Shown: in pieces, positions 50,344 through 59,104 of the stretch | Position numbering within the stretch: the stretch's first letter is position 1 | How the letters are laid out: the number at the start of each line of letters is the position of its first letter | Assembly (NCBI RefSeq): GCF_024734895.1 | Contig: NZ_CP091430.1 | Coordinates: 3,924,501-3,988,500 of the forward strand | Length of the DNA stretch: 64,000 nt | Direction: 5' to 3' | DNA from: Paenibacillus spongiae | GTDB lineage: Bacteria; Bacillota; Bacilli; Paenibacillales; Paenibacillaceae | Notes under the pieces: model-generated | Told to the model about the DNA's origin: nothing | The model's input: only the letters and a program-made list of their open reading frames with translations | Databases searched by the model: none | Program-made: the position numbers and the translations under genes

Positions 50344-53300
50344 ATGAAATCCCCGCTGATCGATCCAAGAGAGTTTCGCGATATTGCCAAAGAAATGAGG
50401 GAATTGGCTCCTTTCTTCACACCCGAATGGGATCCGGATTCGGACAAGGATGCCGGGACTGCGGTGATGGATATCTTCGCCCGGATGTACGCAGGCATTC
50501 TTCAGCGATTGAATCGTGTGCCGGATAAGAACTTCATCGCGTTCCTCAATCGGCTCGGACTCCAGCTGCTGCCAGCCAGCCAAGCGAGAGGTCCGGTCAC
50601 TTTTGCGTTAAGCTCGGGCGCTCTTGATTCGGTCGTCATCCCGGCACGCACGCAAGTTGCTGCGCCGCCGAATAACGGAGGTAAGCCGATCGTCTTCGAG
50701 ACGGAACGCACGATTGCGGCAACGCCTGCCAAGATCAAACGCATACTGTCTTATTATCCAAACAAAGACCGCATCTCGGAAGCACCTGCAGCAATCCTCG
50801 ATGCGAGCAGCAATACACCGTTCGAAATATTCGAAGAATCGGTTTTGCAGTCTCATGCGCTCTATATCGGACATTCCGATTTGTTGAAGGTGAGAGCCGC
50901 AACCAACTTCTTGTTAAGCTTCACTGGAAGATCGATGACAGGGCCCCAGCTAGACCTTTTCGCTAACACGAACGTCATGCAATGGCATTATAGTTCGGAC
51001 TCGGACGGTGGATGGAAGCCGATGACCGCCGTGCATGAAGGGGGGCAAATTAAATTAAGCACCGATGAGTCGCCTGATATCGCCGAAACGACCGTAAATG
51101 GCGTAAAAAGCCGCTGGATTCGCGCAAGCGTTCGGCCGAATCAGATCAAGTCGACAGAAGGGATTCAGTTCGAGAACATCACCCTCTCGATTGACCAAGA
51201 TCTTACGCAGCCCGACTTGGCTTACTACAACAACGTTCCGCTGGACGTTGACGCAAATAAATATTTCCCGTTCGGGGTAACACCCCGTCTGTACGATACC
51301 TTTTATGTAGCGAGCAAAGAAGCATTCTCCAAAAAAGGAGCGACTGTCACGCTCGACTTTACACTGACACATAAAATCGACTGGATCATATCCGATAACC
51401 CCTTGTTAACGGCCAAACGTATGAACGGGATATCCGCTCAGCTTTCTTGGGAGTATTGGAACGGGCAAGGATGGATGCGGCTCGGAAAAATCGACGAAAA
51501 CTTCTGGATCACGAATAAAGAACCCGTTGACGGCCGATCGGTACAAGTGATATTTACGGTTCCGAGTGAGATGTCCGAGACGATCGTTCAAGGACAATCC
51601 AACTATTGGATCCGATGCAAGCTAGTAAGCGGCGATTTCGGCAAAGAAGTATTCAGCGGAAATGCCCTGGAAGCTCGATTCTACGCCCCCAAAATTTCGC
51701 GGCTGCATATCAAGTATAAGGTGATAAGCCAGACAGCCCAGCACATCGCAACTTACAATAACTTAACCTATCTCGATTGCACGGACGATGCTCAAAAGGG
51801 ACGTTTGATTCAACCTTTTTATCGGCTTGCCGACGTTCATCCCGCGTTGTATATCGGATTCGATAAACCGCCGATCAAAGGGCCGAACAGCGTCTATTTC
51901 CATGTGCAGGATCAGGAATACCGCGAATCGGACTTCCCGAGGCTGGAGTGGGATTATTACCGAGCAAGCGACGGCCGATCCGGTTGGGCGCGGCTGGACG
52001 TTCAGGACTTCACCCGGCATCTGACGCAGAGCGGATGCGTCGAATTCATCGGTCCGCCGGATTTGGCGATTCCGGAGGCTTTGTTCGGCACTTCGCTTTA
52101 TTGGATTCGCGCGGTGGACACGGAGAATCGATTCCAGTCGAAAGAATCGTCACGCCTTACGCACCTTCACAAACTAAATCGCATAAGCCAGTCGCATATT
52201 GCTGTTCATTCGAATAAAGAAGAGAGCTGTTCGTGCGGACCGGAACCGTGCGATGATTTTGTGCTGTTCGATCCCAGATTCTCGTCCTCGTCCGACAACC
52301 GGATCGTCCCGTCGCCGCTCCTGAATGGAATATTCTTGAATACGACGATGGCCGTTCATTCCGAGAGCATCGCGGGTGAAATTCTCGGTTCGAGCATAGG
52401 ACAAGCTTCTGCAACTTACCAATTCACCAAATATCCAGTTCTGTCCGAGCAGATCTACATAAACGAGCTCAGCGTATTATCCGAGGAAGAACGAAAGGCA
52501 TTAATTGACAATCCCGGCATGAGCGTTCGCGAAATAAAGGACGATGCCGGCGTGACCACGTCGTTCTGGGTGTTATGGACGGCGGTGGACAGCCTGCAAG
52601 AGACTAATGGAGAAGGCCGTCACTACGAGATCGACCGGACGTTCGGAACGGTGCAATTCGGCAACGGCGTCTATGGCAAGATCCCACCGATCGGCAGAGA
52701 CAATCTATCCTCCGACTATCAAGCGGGTGGAGGCAGCGCGGGAAACATCGCCTCCGGCGAACTGAAAAGCATGCGTACTTCGATCGCATACGTCAACAGT
52801 CCGAACAATCCTTATGCATTCGAGTGCGGCTATGACACGGAACCGCTCGCTCGCGCACTGGAACGCGGACCGCTCATGATCCGAACCCGCAACCGGGCCG
52901 TTACCGCAGCAGACTATGAACAACTGACGCTTCAAGCGTCCCGAGGCATCGCCAAGGCGAAATGTCTGCCGAACTTCAATGACAAGGGCGAACGGGAGAC
53001 GGGATGGGTAACCGTCCTCATCGTGCCCCGCAGCAGCGAGACGAAGCCGGTTCCGTCGCATCAGCTTAGGCAGCAAGTCGAGGAATCCCTCAGAAGCCGT
53101 GCCGCGAACATCGCCGCCGCTCCGCGCCATATTAAAGTGTTCGGCCCCGTGTACGCAGAAGTGTCGATATCGGCTCGCCTCATTGCCAGCACGTTCGATG
53201 CGATGCCGACCGTGGAAACCGAAGCTTACCGCAAGCTGACCGCTTATCTTCATCCGTTAACCGGAGGGAAGGACGGCAGAGGATGGGACTTCGGCAACCT

Positions 53301-53511
53301 GCCTTGCTTGAGCGAATTTTATTCGCTTCTCGAGGCCGATCGGAACGTCGATCACGTGGAAGAGCTGGTCATGACGATTCTGGATCCGGCGAGCGGCAAG
53401 TCGCTGCAAGTGACGTCGAATTCCCCGGCGGATATTCGATCCGTACCGTATCTGCTCCTCTACAGCGGAGAACACAAGCTCGTCGTATCAGGCGTACCGG
53501 TACTGTCTTAG
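50344..53511 (+). CDS. Baseplate J-like wedge protein 1 (Afp11-like)
   Basis: A 1055-residue baseplate protein. The start (DPREFRDIAKEMRELAPFFT; DSDKDAGTAVMDIFARMYAG) and the C-terminal gpJ/gp6 core (RNRAVTAADYEQLTLQASRG; LTAYLHPLTGGKDGRGWDFG) are typical. A cysteine-rich turn KEESCSCGPEPCDDF lies at ~635. ATG 50344 fits GGAGGTGAAGGG; TTG 50314 overlaps gp25 but lacks a ribosome site. Confidence 0.92.
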   Translation: MKSPLIDPREFRDIAKEMRELAPFFTPEWDPDSDKDAGTAVMDIFARMYAGILQRLNRVPDKNFIAFLNRLGLQLLPASQARGPVTFALSSGALDSVVIPARTQVAAPPNNGGKPIVFETERTIAATPAKIKRILSYYPNKDRISEAPAAILDASSNTPFEIFEESVLQSHALYIGHSDLLKVRAATNFLLSFTGRSMTGPQLDLFANTNVMQWHYSSDSDGGWKPMTAVHEGGQIKLSTDESPDIAETTVNGVKSRWIRASVRPNQIKSTEGIQFENITLSIDQDLTQPDLAYYNNVPLDVDANKYFPFGVTPRLYDTFYVASKEAFSKKGATVTLDFTLTHKIDWIISDNPLLTAKRMNGISAQLSWEYWNGQGWMRLGKIDENFWITNKEPVDGRSVQVIFTVPSEMSETIVQGQSNYWIRCKLVSGDFGKEVFSGNALEARFYAPKISRLHIKYKVISQTAQHIATYNNLTYLDCTDDAQKGRLIQPFYRLADVHPALYIGFDKPPIKGPNSVYFHVQDQEYRESDFPRLEWDYYRASDGRSGWARLDVQDFTRHLTQSGCVEFIGPPDLAIPEALFGTSLYWIRAVDTENRFQSKESSRLTHLHKLNRISQSHIAVHSNKEESCSCGPEPCDDFVLFDPRFSSSSDNRIVPSPLLNGIFLNTTMAVHSESIAGEILGSSIGQASATYQFTKYPVLSEQIYINELSVLSEEERKALIDNPGMSVREIKDDAGVTTSFWVLWTAVDSLQETNGEGRHYEIDRTFGTVQFGNGVYGKIPPIGRDNLSSDYQAGGGSAGNIASGELKSMRTSIAYVNSPNNPYAFECGYDTEPLARALERGPLMIRTRNRAVTAADYEQLTLQASRGIAKAKCLPNFNDKGERETGWVTVLIVPRSSETKPVPSHQLRQQVEESLRSRAANIAAAPRHIKVFGPVYAEVSISARLIASTFDAMPTVETEAYRKLTAYLHPLTGGKDGRGWDFGNLPCLSEFYSLLEADRNVDHVEELVMTILDPASGKSLQVTSNSPADIRSVPYLLLYSGEHKLVVSGVPVLS

Positions 53512-53535
53512 AACGAAAGGGAAGGAGGCGAGATC

Positions 53536-55530
53536 GTGCTGCCCATGCCGAATTTGGACGATCAAACGTACGAGCAAATCGTAGAGGACGCGTTAAAGCG
53601 GATTTCGAGATATGCGCCGGATTGGACGGACCACAACGTTCATGACCCCGGCATCACGTTCCTCGAGCTGTTCTCTTGGCTGACGGAATTGCAACACTAT
53701 TATCTAGACCAAATTCGAAGCGAGAACGAGATCAAATACCTGCAGCTCTTAGGTCAGAAACCTCGTGCTGCGCAAGCTGCCAATGCCGCCGTCACGTTCA
53801 CGCATCGCGCCGGAAACGACGCCCCCGTACTCGTCCCTGCCCATACCCAGCTGACGACACACGAAGGAGACGTCATATTCGAGACGGTGGAGCCGCTTCT
53901 GGCAACCGCGGCGCAGCTGCGTTCCATCATCAGCTTTCAGCCTTCAGGAATCGCGGATTATTCGGATGCGAATTCCCGTACGGGCTTACATTTCGCATCC
54001 TTCGGTTCGAAGGCGGATGTCGGCAGCATGCTGTATCTGGGTTTCAATCACGCGTTTCCGAAAGATGAGACCATCCCGATCACATTCGAACTGTACGATC
54101 GGTACCCTGTGGTTCAAAATCCGGTCGACGGAGAAGACCGCTGTGTATGGGTAAGTCCTTCGGCCGAGATCGCGTGGGAATATTATTCATCCGCAAGCGG
54201 CGGCACTTGGGCGCCGCTAAATATCGCAACAGACGAAACGTTAAACCTCTCGTTCAGCGGCCGCGTCATCTTCACCGCACCGAATGACCCGATGCAGCGT
54301 ACGATCGGGCGGTTGAAAGAGAACTTGTATTGGATTCGCGCGAGGGTGATGAAGGCGGGCTATGAGCTTCCTCCGAAGGTAGAGCGCATCCTATTAAACA
54401 CGGTGCCGGTTATCCAGCGAACCTCTTTTCACGATGAGAATGTGGGGAGCTCGAATGGCTTTCCGGGTCAATATTTCAAGCTCGCTTCATTCCCGGTTGT
54501 GCCGAAGTCGCTCAAGCTTCAAATGCTGGAACAGTCTGGCACCGATTTCGAGTGGACCGATTGGCGGCAAGTCGATTCCTTGGATGCATCGAGGCCGACG
54601 GACAAGCATTATGTGCTTCAATCCGATTCCGGACGCATACTGTTCGGAGACGGAGTGAACGGAGCGATCCCGCAGGCGGCGCAAACGAAAGGCGACATCA
54701 CGATTCGCGCATCCATCTATCAATCTACCTTAGGAGTGAAAGGGAACGTTGGCGCCGGTACGATTACGCAATGGTTAAATCCCACATCGGAGCTCCGAAC
54801 GCTTGAACTTCGCAATGAGCAGCCTGCGTCTGGAGGCACGTCACACGAGACGATCGAGGCTGTCCAAGTCCGTGCTCGCCAGTCGTTGCAAAAGGAGCAT
54901 AGCGCTGCCACGTCCGAAGACTACGAGACATTCGCCCTGCGCACTCCGGGCTTGCGAGTGGCCCGGGCCAAATCAATTCCGCTTCAAGACCGGAATGGAA
55001 AAGCGACTCCCGGCGTCATTATGATCGTTGTCGTCCCTTACAGCGAATTTGCGAATCCCGTACCGAGCAGCGGCTTTTTGCATACCGTTTGCCGTCATCT
55101 TCAGCCGCTGCGCCTTCTCACGACGAAGCTGCGCATCGTGTCGCCGGATTACGTCCGCGCCTCCGTAGAGGCGCAGATCAGCGTGCAATCCGGCTATCAC
55201 CCGGATACTGCCCAACAAAAAACGATCGAAGCGTTGCTCCGCTATTTGCATCCTTTGACCGGCGGCAACGCCGGTACGGGTTGGCCTTTCGGTCGTCCGA
55301 TTTACGTGTCCGAGCTGTATGATGTGATCAAGCGCACCCCCGGCGTTGATTGCGTGCACCGCGTCAGCGTGTCCGCATCAGGTAAAGGGATCAAGCACAA
55401 TGCGGAAGGCAGCGTCATCATACCGCCGCACAGCTTGGTCTTTTCCGAAGCCCACCAGATCGAAACGGTAAATGCAGATGAGGACTGCAAACCGCGTGGA
55501 GGTTGCCATGGCGAACAACGAACAAAATGA
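53536..55530 (+). CDS. Baseplate J-like wedge protein 2 (Afp12-like)
   Basis: A 664-residue putative baseplate assembly protein. It opens with LDDQTYEQIVEDALKRISRY, DWTDHNVHDPGITFLELFSW and LQLLGQKPRAAQAANAAVTF. The C-terminal gpJ core repeats the features of wedge protein 1 (TSEDYETFALRTPGLRVARA; LLRYLHPLTGGNAGTGWPFG), so the pair probably forms the wedge heterodimer. GTG start with GGAGGCGA upstream. The end overlaps the next start. Confidence 0.92.
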   Translation: MLPMPNLDDQTYEQIVEDALKRISRYAPDWTDHNVHDPGITFLELFSWLTELQHYYLDQIRSENEIKYLQLLGQKPRAAQAANAAVTFTHRAGNDAPVLVPAHTQLTTHEGDVIFETVEPLLATAAQLRSIISFQPSGIADYSDANSRTGLHFASFGSKADVGSMLYLGFNHAFPKDETIPITFELYDRYPVVQNPVDGEDRCVWVSPSAEIAWEYYSSASGGTWAPLNIATDETLNLSFSGRVIFTAPNDPMQRTIGRLKENLYWIRARVMKAGYELPPKVERILLNTVPVIQRTSFHDENVGSSNGFPGQYFKLASFPVVPKSLKLQMLEQSGTDFEWTDWRQVDSLDASRPTDKHYVLQSDSGRILFGDGVNGAIPQAAQTKGDITIRASIYQSTLGVKGNVGAGTITQWLNPTSELRTLELRNEQPASGGTSHETIEAVQVRARQSLQKEHSAATSEDYETFALRTPGLRVARAKSIPLQDRNGKATPGVIMIVVVPYSEFANPVPSSGFLHTVCRHLQPLRLLTTKLRIVSPDYVRASVEAQISVQSGYHPDTAQQKTIEALLRYLHPLTGGNAGTGWPFGRPIYVSELYDVIKRTPGVDCVHRVSVSASGKGIKHNAEGSVIIPPHSLVFSEAHQIETVNADEDCKPRGGCHGEQRTK

Positions 55531-57502
55531 GTATTGGACCTTGCCCCTGAATCATCGATCGGCTTGGGAAGAAGGCATTCGTGTTAACGTCGATACCGGC
55601 GGCAATGATCAACTCGCGATTCGAACGATCCGACAATATATACCGGATGACACGATTGAAGCCAATCAATTGCCGAAAGGCATCACGCTAACCGGTTTGG
55701 CTGCAGGCCATTGCCGAACGCTCTATTTGCTGGATGCAGCTGCGAAACTCGTCTATCGATTCGACTCGATAGAAAGACGCTATGAACGATTTGTAGATTT
55801 GCAAGGTTACAGCTTGAATCCAATCGCCATTGCCTATGCGCACGGCGGAATTATTGTGGCGGATCGGGACGGACCGCATCGGCTGATGCACTTTGCCGAA
55901 TTAAACGGCCAGCTGACCTGGCGTGCAGGGGAGATGGAGGATTCCGAAGGCAAACCGTACGTCACGGTCGGCGGACTCCCGTTTCATCCCGAACGACTAA
56001 CCGTGGATGCCAGCGGACAGATCTATGCGTTGGACATTACACAGGGCTTCGTCTATCAATTCGATCGACATGGACGATTCTTGACCCCGATCGGCATCGC
56101 CGAGTTAAGCGGCAAACAACCGAGTGCGATTACGGTTTCCGCGAATGGTACGCTGTTGGTGCTGGAGCCTCATGAGAAAAAAGTATACGTATTCGCACAA
56201 TGCGTATTCGTATCTTCGTTCGAAGTCACATTAGCATCACCTTCCGCAATGGCGATGGATCGAGACGGGGATCTCTACATCGGCGAGAGCTCGAACGATC
56301 CCGTCAGCGATGAGGGACAGTACTTGCACAAGTATTCGGCAGAAGGGGAGCACCTGGATGTGCTGTCCGCTTATTCCGGTCCGGCTGATGAAATCGCAGC
56401 CGATGAAAGCCGGAGACTTTACATCGCAGATCAAGAAGCTGTGCGAATCACCGTCCTGCTTCAGTCGCAGGTGCTGAATAAACTGCCGGGAAGTCCGCTT
56501 GCCGTCGGAAGCTATTATTCGCAAGCGTTCGACAAGACCGAATCGATCTCGTTATGGCACAAGCTCGTCATTGACGCTGATATCCCAATCAATGCTCAGC
56601 TCAAAGTGTCCTATATCACGGATAACGATCCCGCAATCAATGTATCTGCGAGAACAGACTGGTCGGCGCCGCAGATCAACCCGAAGCGGATGCTGATTTT
56701 GCACCAGCAGCATCAATATCTGTGGATCAGACTGACGTTGATCGGCAGCGAAACGGAATCTCCGTGCATAAGGAGCGTCCAGGCGGTATTTCCTCGCAAA
56801 TCCTATTTGCGATATTTGCCTGCCGTGTACCAAGAAGACGAGAACAGCCGGGATTTCCTCGAGCGATATCTATCGATTTTCGAAGCCTTCATGACTTCCT
56901 CCGAAAGGCAAATCGATACCATCGCGCGTTGGTTCGACGCCAACAGCGTCAACGGAGATTTTCTGCGCTGGCTGGGCTCATGGCTCGCGATTGCATACGA
57001 CGAGAATTGGCCGGAGGACAAGCTGCGAAGGCTCATACACGCTATCCCGCGACTGTATGGCATGCGAGGCACCCGGGAGGGTCTGGAGGAGTGGATTCGG
57101 CTTTTCACAGGAGATATCCCTTTGATCGTAGAGACGTTTCAGCTTCAATTCGCAGAGGATCCCGATAATATCGCGCTGCTCGAGAGATTGTTCGGGACAG
57201 ACCCCTATAGCTTCTGCGTGCTATTAAAACCGAAGCAAGTGAATTCCGAGAGCGAATATCGGACTGTTCAAAAGATCGTAGACACCGAGAAGCCGGCTCA
57301 TACTAGCGGAGGCATCACATGGCTTCAGCCTTACATCTACCTCGATATGCACACCTATGTGGGGATCAATACCGTGCTGACAAAGCCAGAAGCCAGACTC
57401 GGCACCGGCGCCATCCCTCGCGATACGGTGCTGCAAAATCCGACTCCATACGGACAAGTCGGAAGCTCCACGTTAATACCCGCCTATACGGCACTCGCCT
57501 AA
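55508..57502 (+). CDS. NHL-like propeller fused to P2 gpI-type tail protein
   Basis: A 664-residue two-part protein. Residues ~60-330 carry NHL/SMP-30-like propeller repeats (GHCRTLYLLDAAAKLVYRFD; LTVDASGQIYALDITQGFVY; AMDRDGDLYIGESSND; ADESRRLYIADQEAVRI). From Arg435 on it is a phage tail gpI-type domain (RYLPAVYQEDENSRDFLERY; WLGSWLAIAYDENWPEDKLR; RLYGMRGTREGLEEWIRLFT). gpI-type proteins join baseplate to fibres; the propeller could bind a target surface. ATG 55508 (GGAGGTTGCC upstream) overlaps the wedge-2 gene by 23 bases. Confidence 0.88.
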   Translation: MANNEQNEYWTLPLNHRSAWEEGIRVNVDTGGNDQLAIRTIRQYIPDDTIEANQLPKGITLTGLAAGHCRTLYLLDAAAKLVYRFDSIERRYERFVDLQGYSLNPIAIAYAHGGIIVADRDGPHRLMHFAELNGQLTWRAGEMEDSEGKPYVTVGGLPFHPERLTVDASGQIYALDITQGFVYQFDRHGRFLTPIGIAELSGKQPSAITVSANGTLLVLEPHEKKVYVFAQCVFVSSFEVTLASPSAMAMDRDGDLYIGESSNDPVSDEGQYLHKYSAEGEHLDVLSAYSGPADEIAADESRRLYIADQEAVRITVLLQSQVLNKLPGSPLAVGSYYSQAFDKTESISLWHKLVIDADIPINAQLKVSYITDNDPAINVSARTDWSAPQINPKRMLILHQQHQYLWIRLTLIGSETESPCIRSVQAVFPRKSYLRYLPAVYQEDENSRDFLERYLSIFEAFMTSSERQIDTIARWFDANSVNGDFLRWLGSWLAIAYDENWPEDKLRRLIHAIPRLYGMRGTREGLEEWIRLFTGDIPLIVETFQLQFAEDPDNIALLERLFGTDPYSFCVLLKPKQVNSESEYRTVQKIVDTEKPAHTSGGITWLQPYIYLDMHTYVGINTVLTKPEARLGTGAIPRDTVLQNPTPYGQVGSSTLIPAYTALA

Positions 57503-57526
57503 TTGGGACAAGGAGGTACCGGACGC

Positions 57527-59083
57527 ATGGCCAACTTTCATCTGCACGCCTTCGAAAGAAACCGGTATTACACCGGCAAGCTCTTGACGGTTCGCGATTT
57601 CCAGACCGAACAGAGCTATCTGAACGAGAAACGACACTTGCTCAATCGGCTCATCCACGGATCTGGCATCGTGTACGGCTTGCAGGTCGAGCCGCTGACG
57701 GCAAGCCCCGACAACCGAGGCTTGCTGATCCGGGCAGGCGTGGCAATCGACGGCTGCGGTAAAGAAATCGTCGTGAGCCGCGATTACAAGGAGCTGACGG
57801 ATATCCGGGAACTGAGCGGTTACCCGGCGGAGTCCGGCGCGAACCAATCTCTTTACTTGCTCCTTACTTATGACGAATGCTCGCGGGAACGAATTCGGAC
57901 GAAGTCGCATGCCGCCTCTTGCTGCTGCGATGCGTGCGAAGCGAACAAAATTGTGGAAGGCTTCACGTTATCCATCTCGACGACGGCCCCCGACCCCGGT
58001 GCCGATTTTTGCTCGACGCAGGTTATTTACGAAGACGCGTATGTCATGATCGAGAGAACGGCTCCGAAAGCAGTACGGCCGGGTGACGTATTCGATGCCG
58101 TGCTGAAGCTTACGACGAAACGATTGGTCGACGGAAGCCCGCAATACGCGATCGTAGAGAACGTCCCGTCCCCGCTTTCCCTCATCCATACCGACAAGTT
58201 GGAATTCGTACTTGATAACGGCGACGCCCAAGGGAAACAGATCGAGAAGACATATACGCTGCGAGCTTTGGAGGAGCTTGATTCACTTACCATCGACGGT
58301 ACGTTGACGGTGAACGGCCAGAACAAGGCGGAGCTTGCGGAAAGTTCCATGAAGGTCCTTGCGCCGAATCGGTATGAGCAGCTGCGGATCGAGAGCTACT
58401 GTAGTCAGCTTGCAGCCAGCGACGAGAAGAGCTCCATCTTGCTTGCGACTTTGTCGGTGAATGCGAAGGACATCATCACGCAGATCGACGAAGCAGACCG
58501 TACTTATGTGTACGGCAACCCCTACTTGAGCAAGCGATTGGGCTGCGATGAGGAACATTTCGGCAAGCTGCCCCTGCATGCTTTGACCCATCAAGCCGGA
58601 GGAAACGACGAGATTGATGTCGACGGACTTGGCGGCGTGCTGGCCGAAGGGCAGAAGATTAACGTGTCGTACAATAAAGGGAGAAGCAAAGCCGTGGCGT
58701 CGGGCTTCACATTCGCAGGCGGCCTGGCGGTGCAGAAGCTCGGCAACAACTTTGTGCAGGTTAGCGCGGCAAACGAGATGCAAGTGTTTACCGGAACTGT
58801 CGTATTCAAAGACAGCTTCCGCGGTGCGGTATTCGTATCCGATGCGATCGCTCTCGACTTGGAAGACCCGTTGATCTACTATGCACTAGTCAATGGGAGC
58901 GAGATGATTTTCTCGGATCGCCATGAGGTGGAGATTATCGCGAGCTATTTTCGAGAAGAAAAGTTGCTCCGTTTCCGCATGACGGATAATCGAGCCACGC
59001 GAAGCGAGATCAGCACGATTCGTTGGTGGGCCATTCCTAAGAGCCAAGATTCAGGAGAAGTAGACAGCAAGCTGCTAACTTAA
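57527..59083 (+). CDS. Fibre-like eCIS protein A
   Basis: A 518-residue protein of unknown function. The first ~100 residues (FERNRYYTGKLLTVRDFQTE; KRHLLNRLIHGSGIVYGL) match those of the next gene, as do the Cys cluster (CCCDACEANKIVEGF at ~135) and a later motif (ALTHQAGGNDEIDVDGLGGV at ~353). The H-x-x-GG-x-D-x-I-x-V-x-x-L-x-G motif is common in phage tail fibres, so a fibre or receptor-binding role is inferred. The C-terminal ~130 residues differ from those of its paralogue. AGGAGGT precedes ATG 57527. Confidence 0.75.
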   Translation: MANFHLHAFERNRYYTGKLLTVRDFQTEQSYLNEKRHLLNRLIHGSGIVYGLQVEPLTASPDNRGLLIRAGVAIDGCGKEIVVSRDYKELTDIRELSGYPAESGANQSLYLLLTYDECSRERIRTKSHAASCCCDACEANKIVEGFTLSISTTAPDPGADFCSTQVIYEDAYVMIERTAPKAVRPGDVFDAVLKLTTKRLVDGSPQYAIVENVPSPLSLIHTDKLEFVLDNGDAQGKQIEKTYTLRALEELDSLTIDGTLTVNGQNKAELAESSMKVLAPNRYEQLRIESYCSQLAASDEKSSILLATLSVNAKDIITQIDEADRTYVYGNPYLSKRLGCDEEHFGKLPLHALTHQAGGNDEIDVDGLGGVLAEGQKINVSYNKGRSKAVASGFTFAGGLAVQKLGNNFVQVSAANEMQVFTGTVVFKDSFRGAVFVSDAIALDLEDPLIYYALVNGSEMIFSDRHEVEIIASYFREEKLLRFRMTDNRATRSEISTIRWWAIPKSQDSGEVDSKLLT

Positions 59084-59104
59084 TAACGCGAACAAGGAGG
59101 AACG

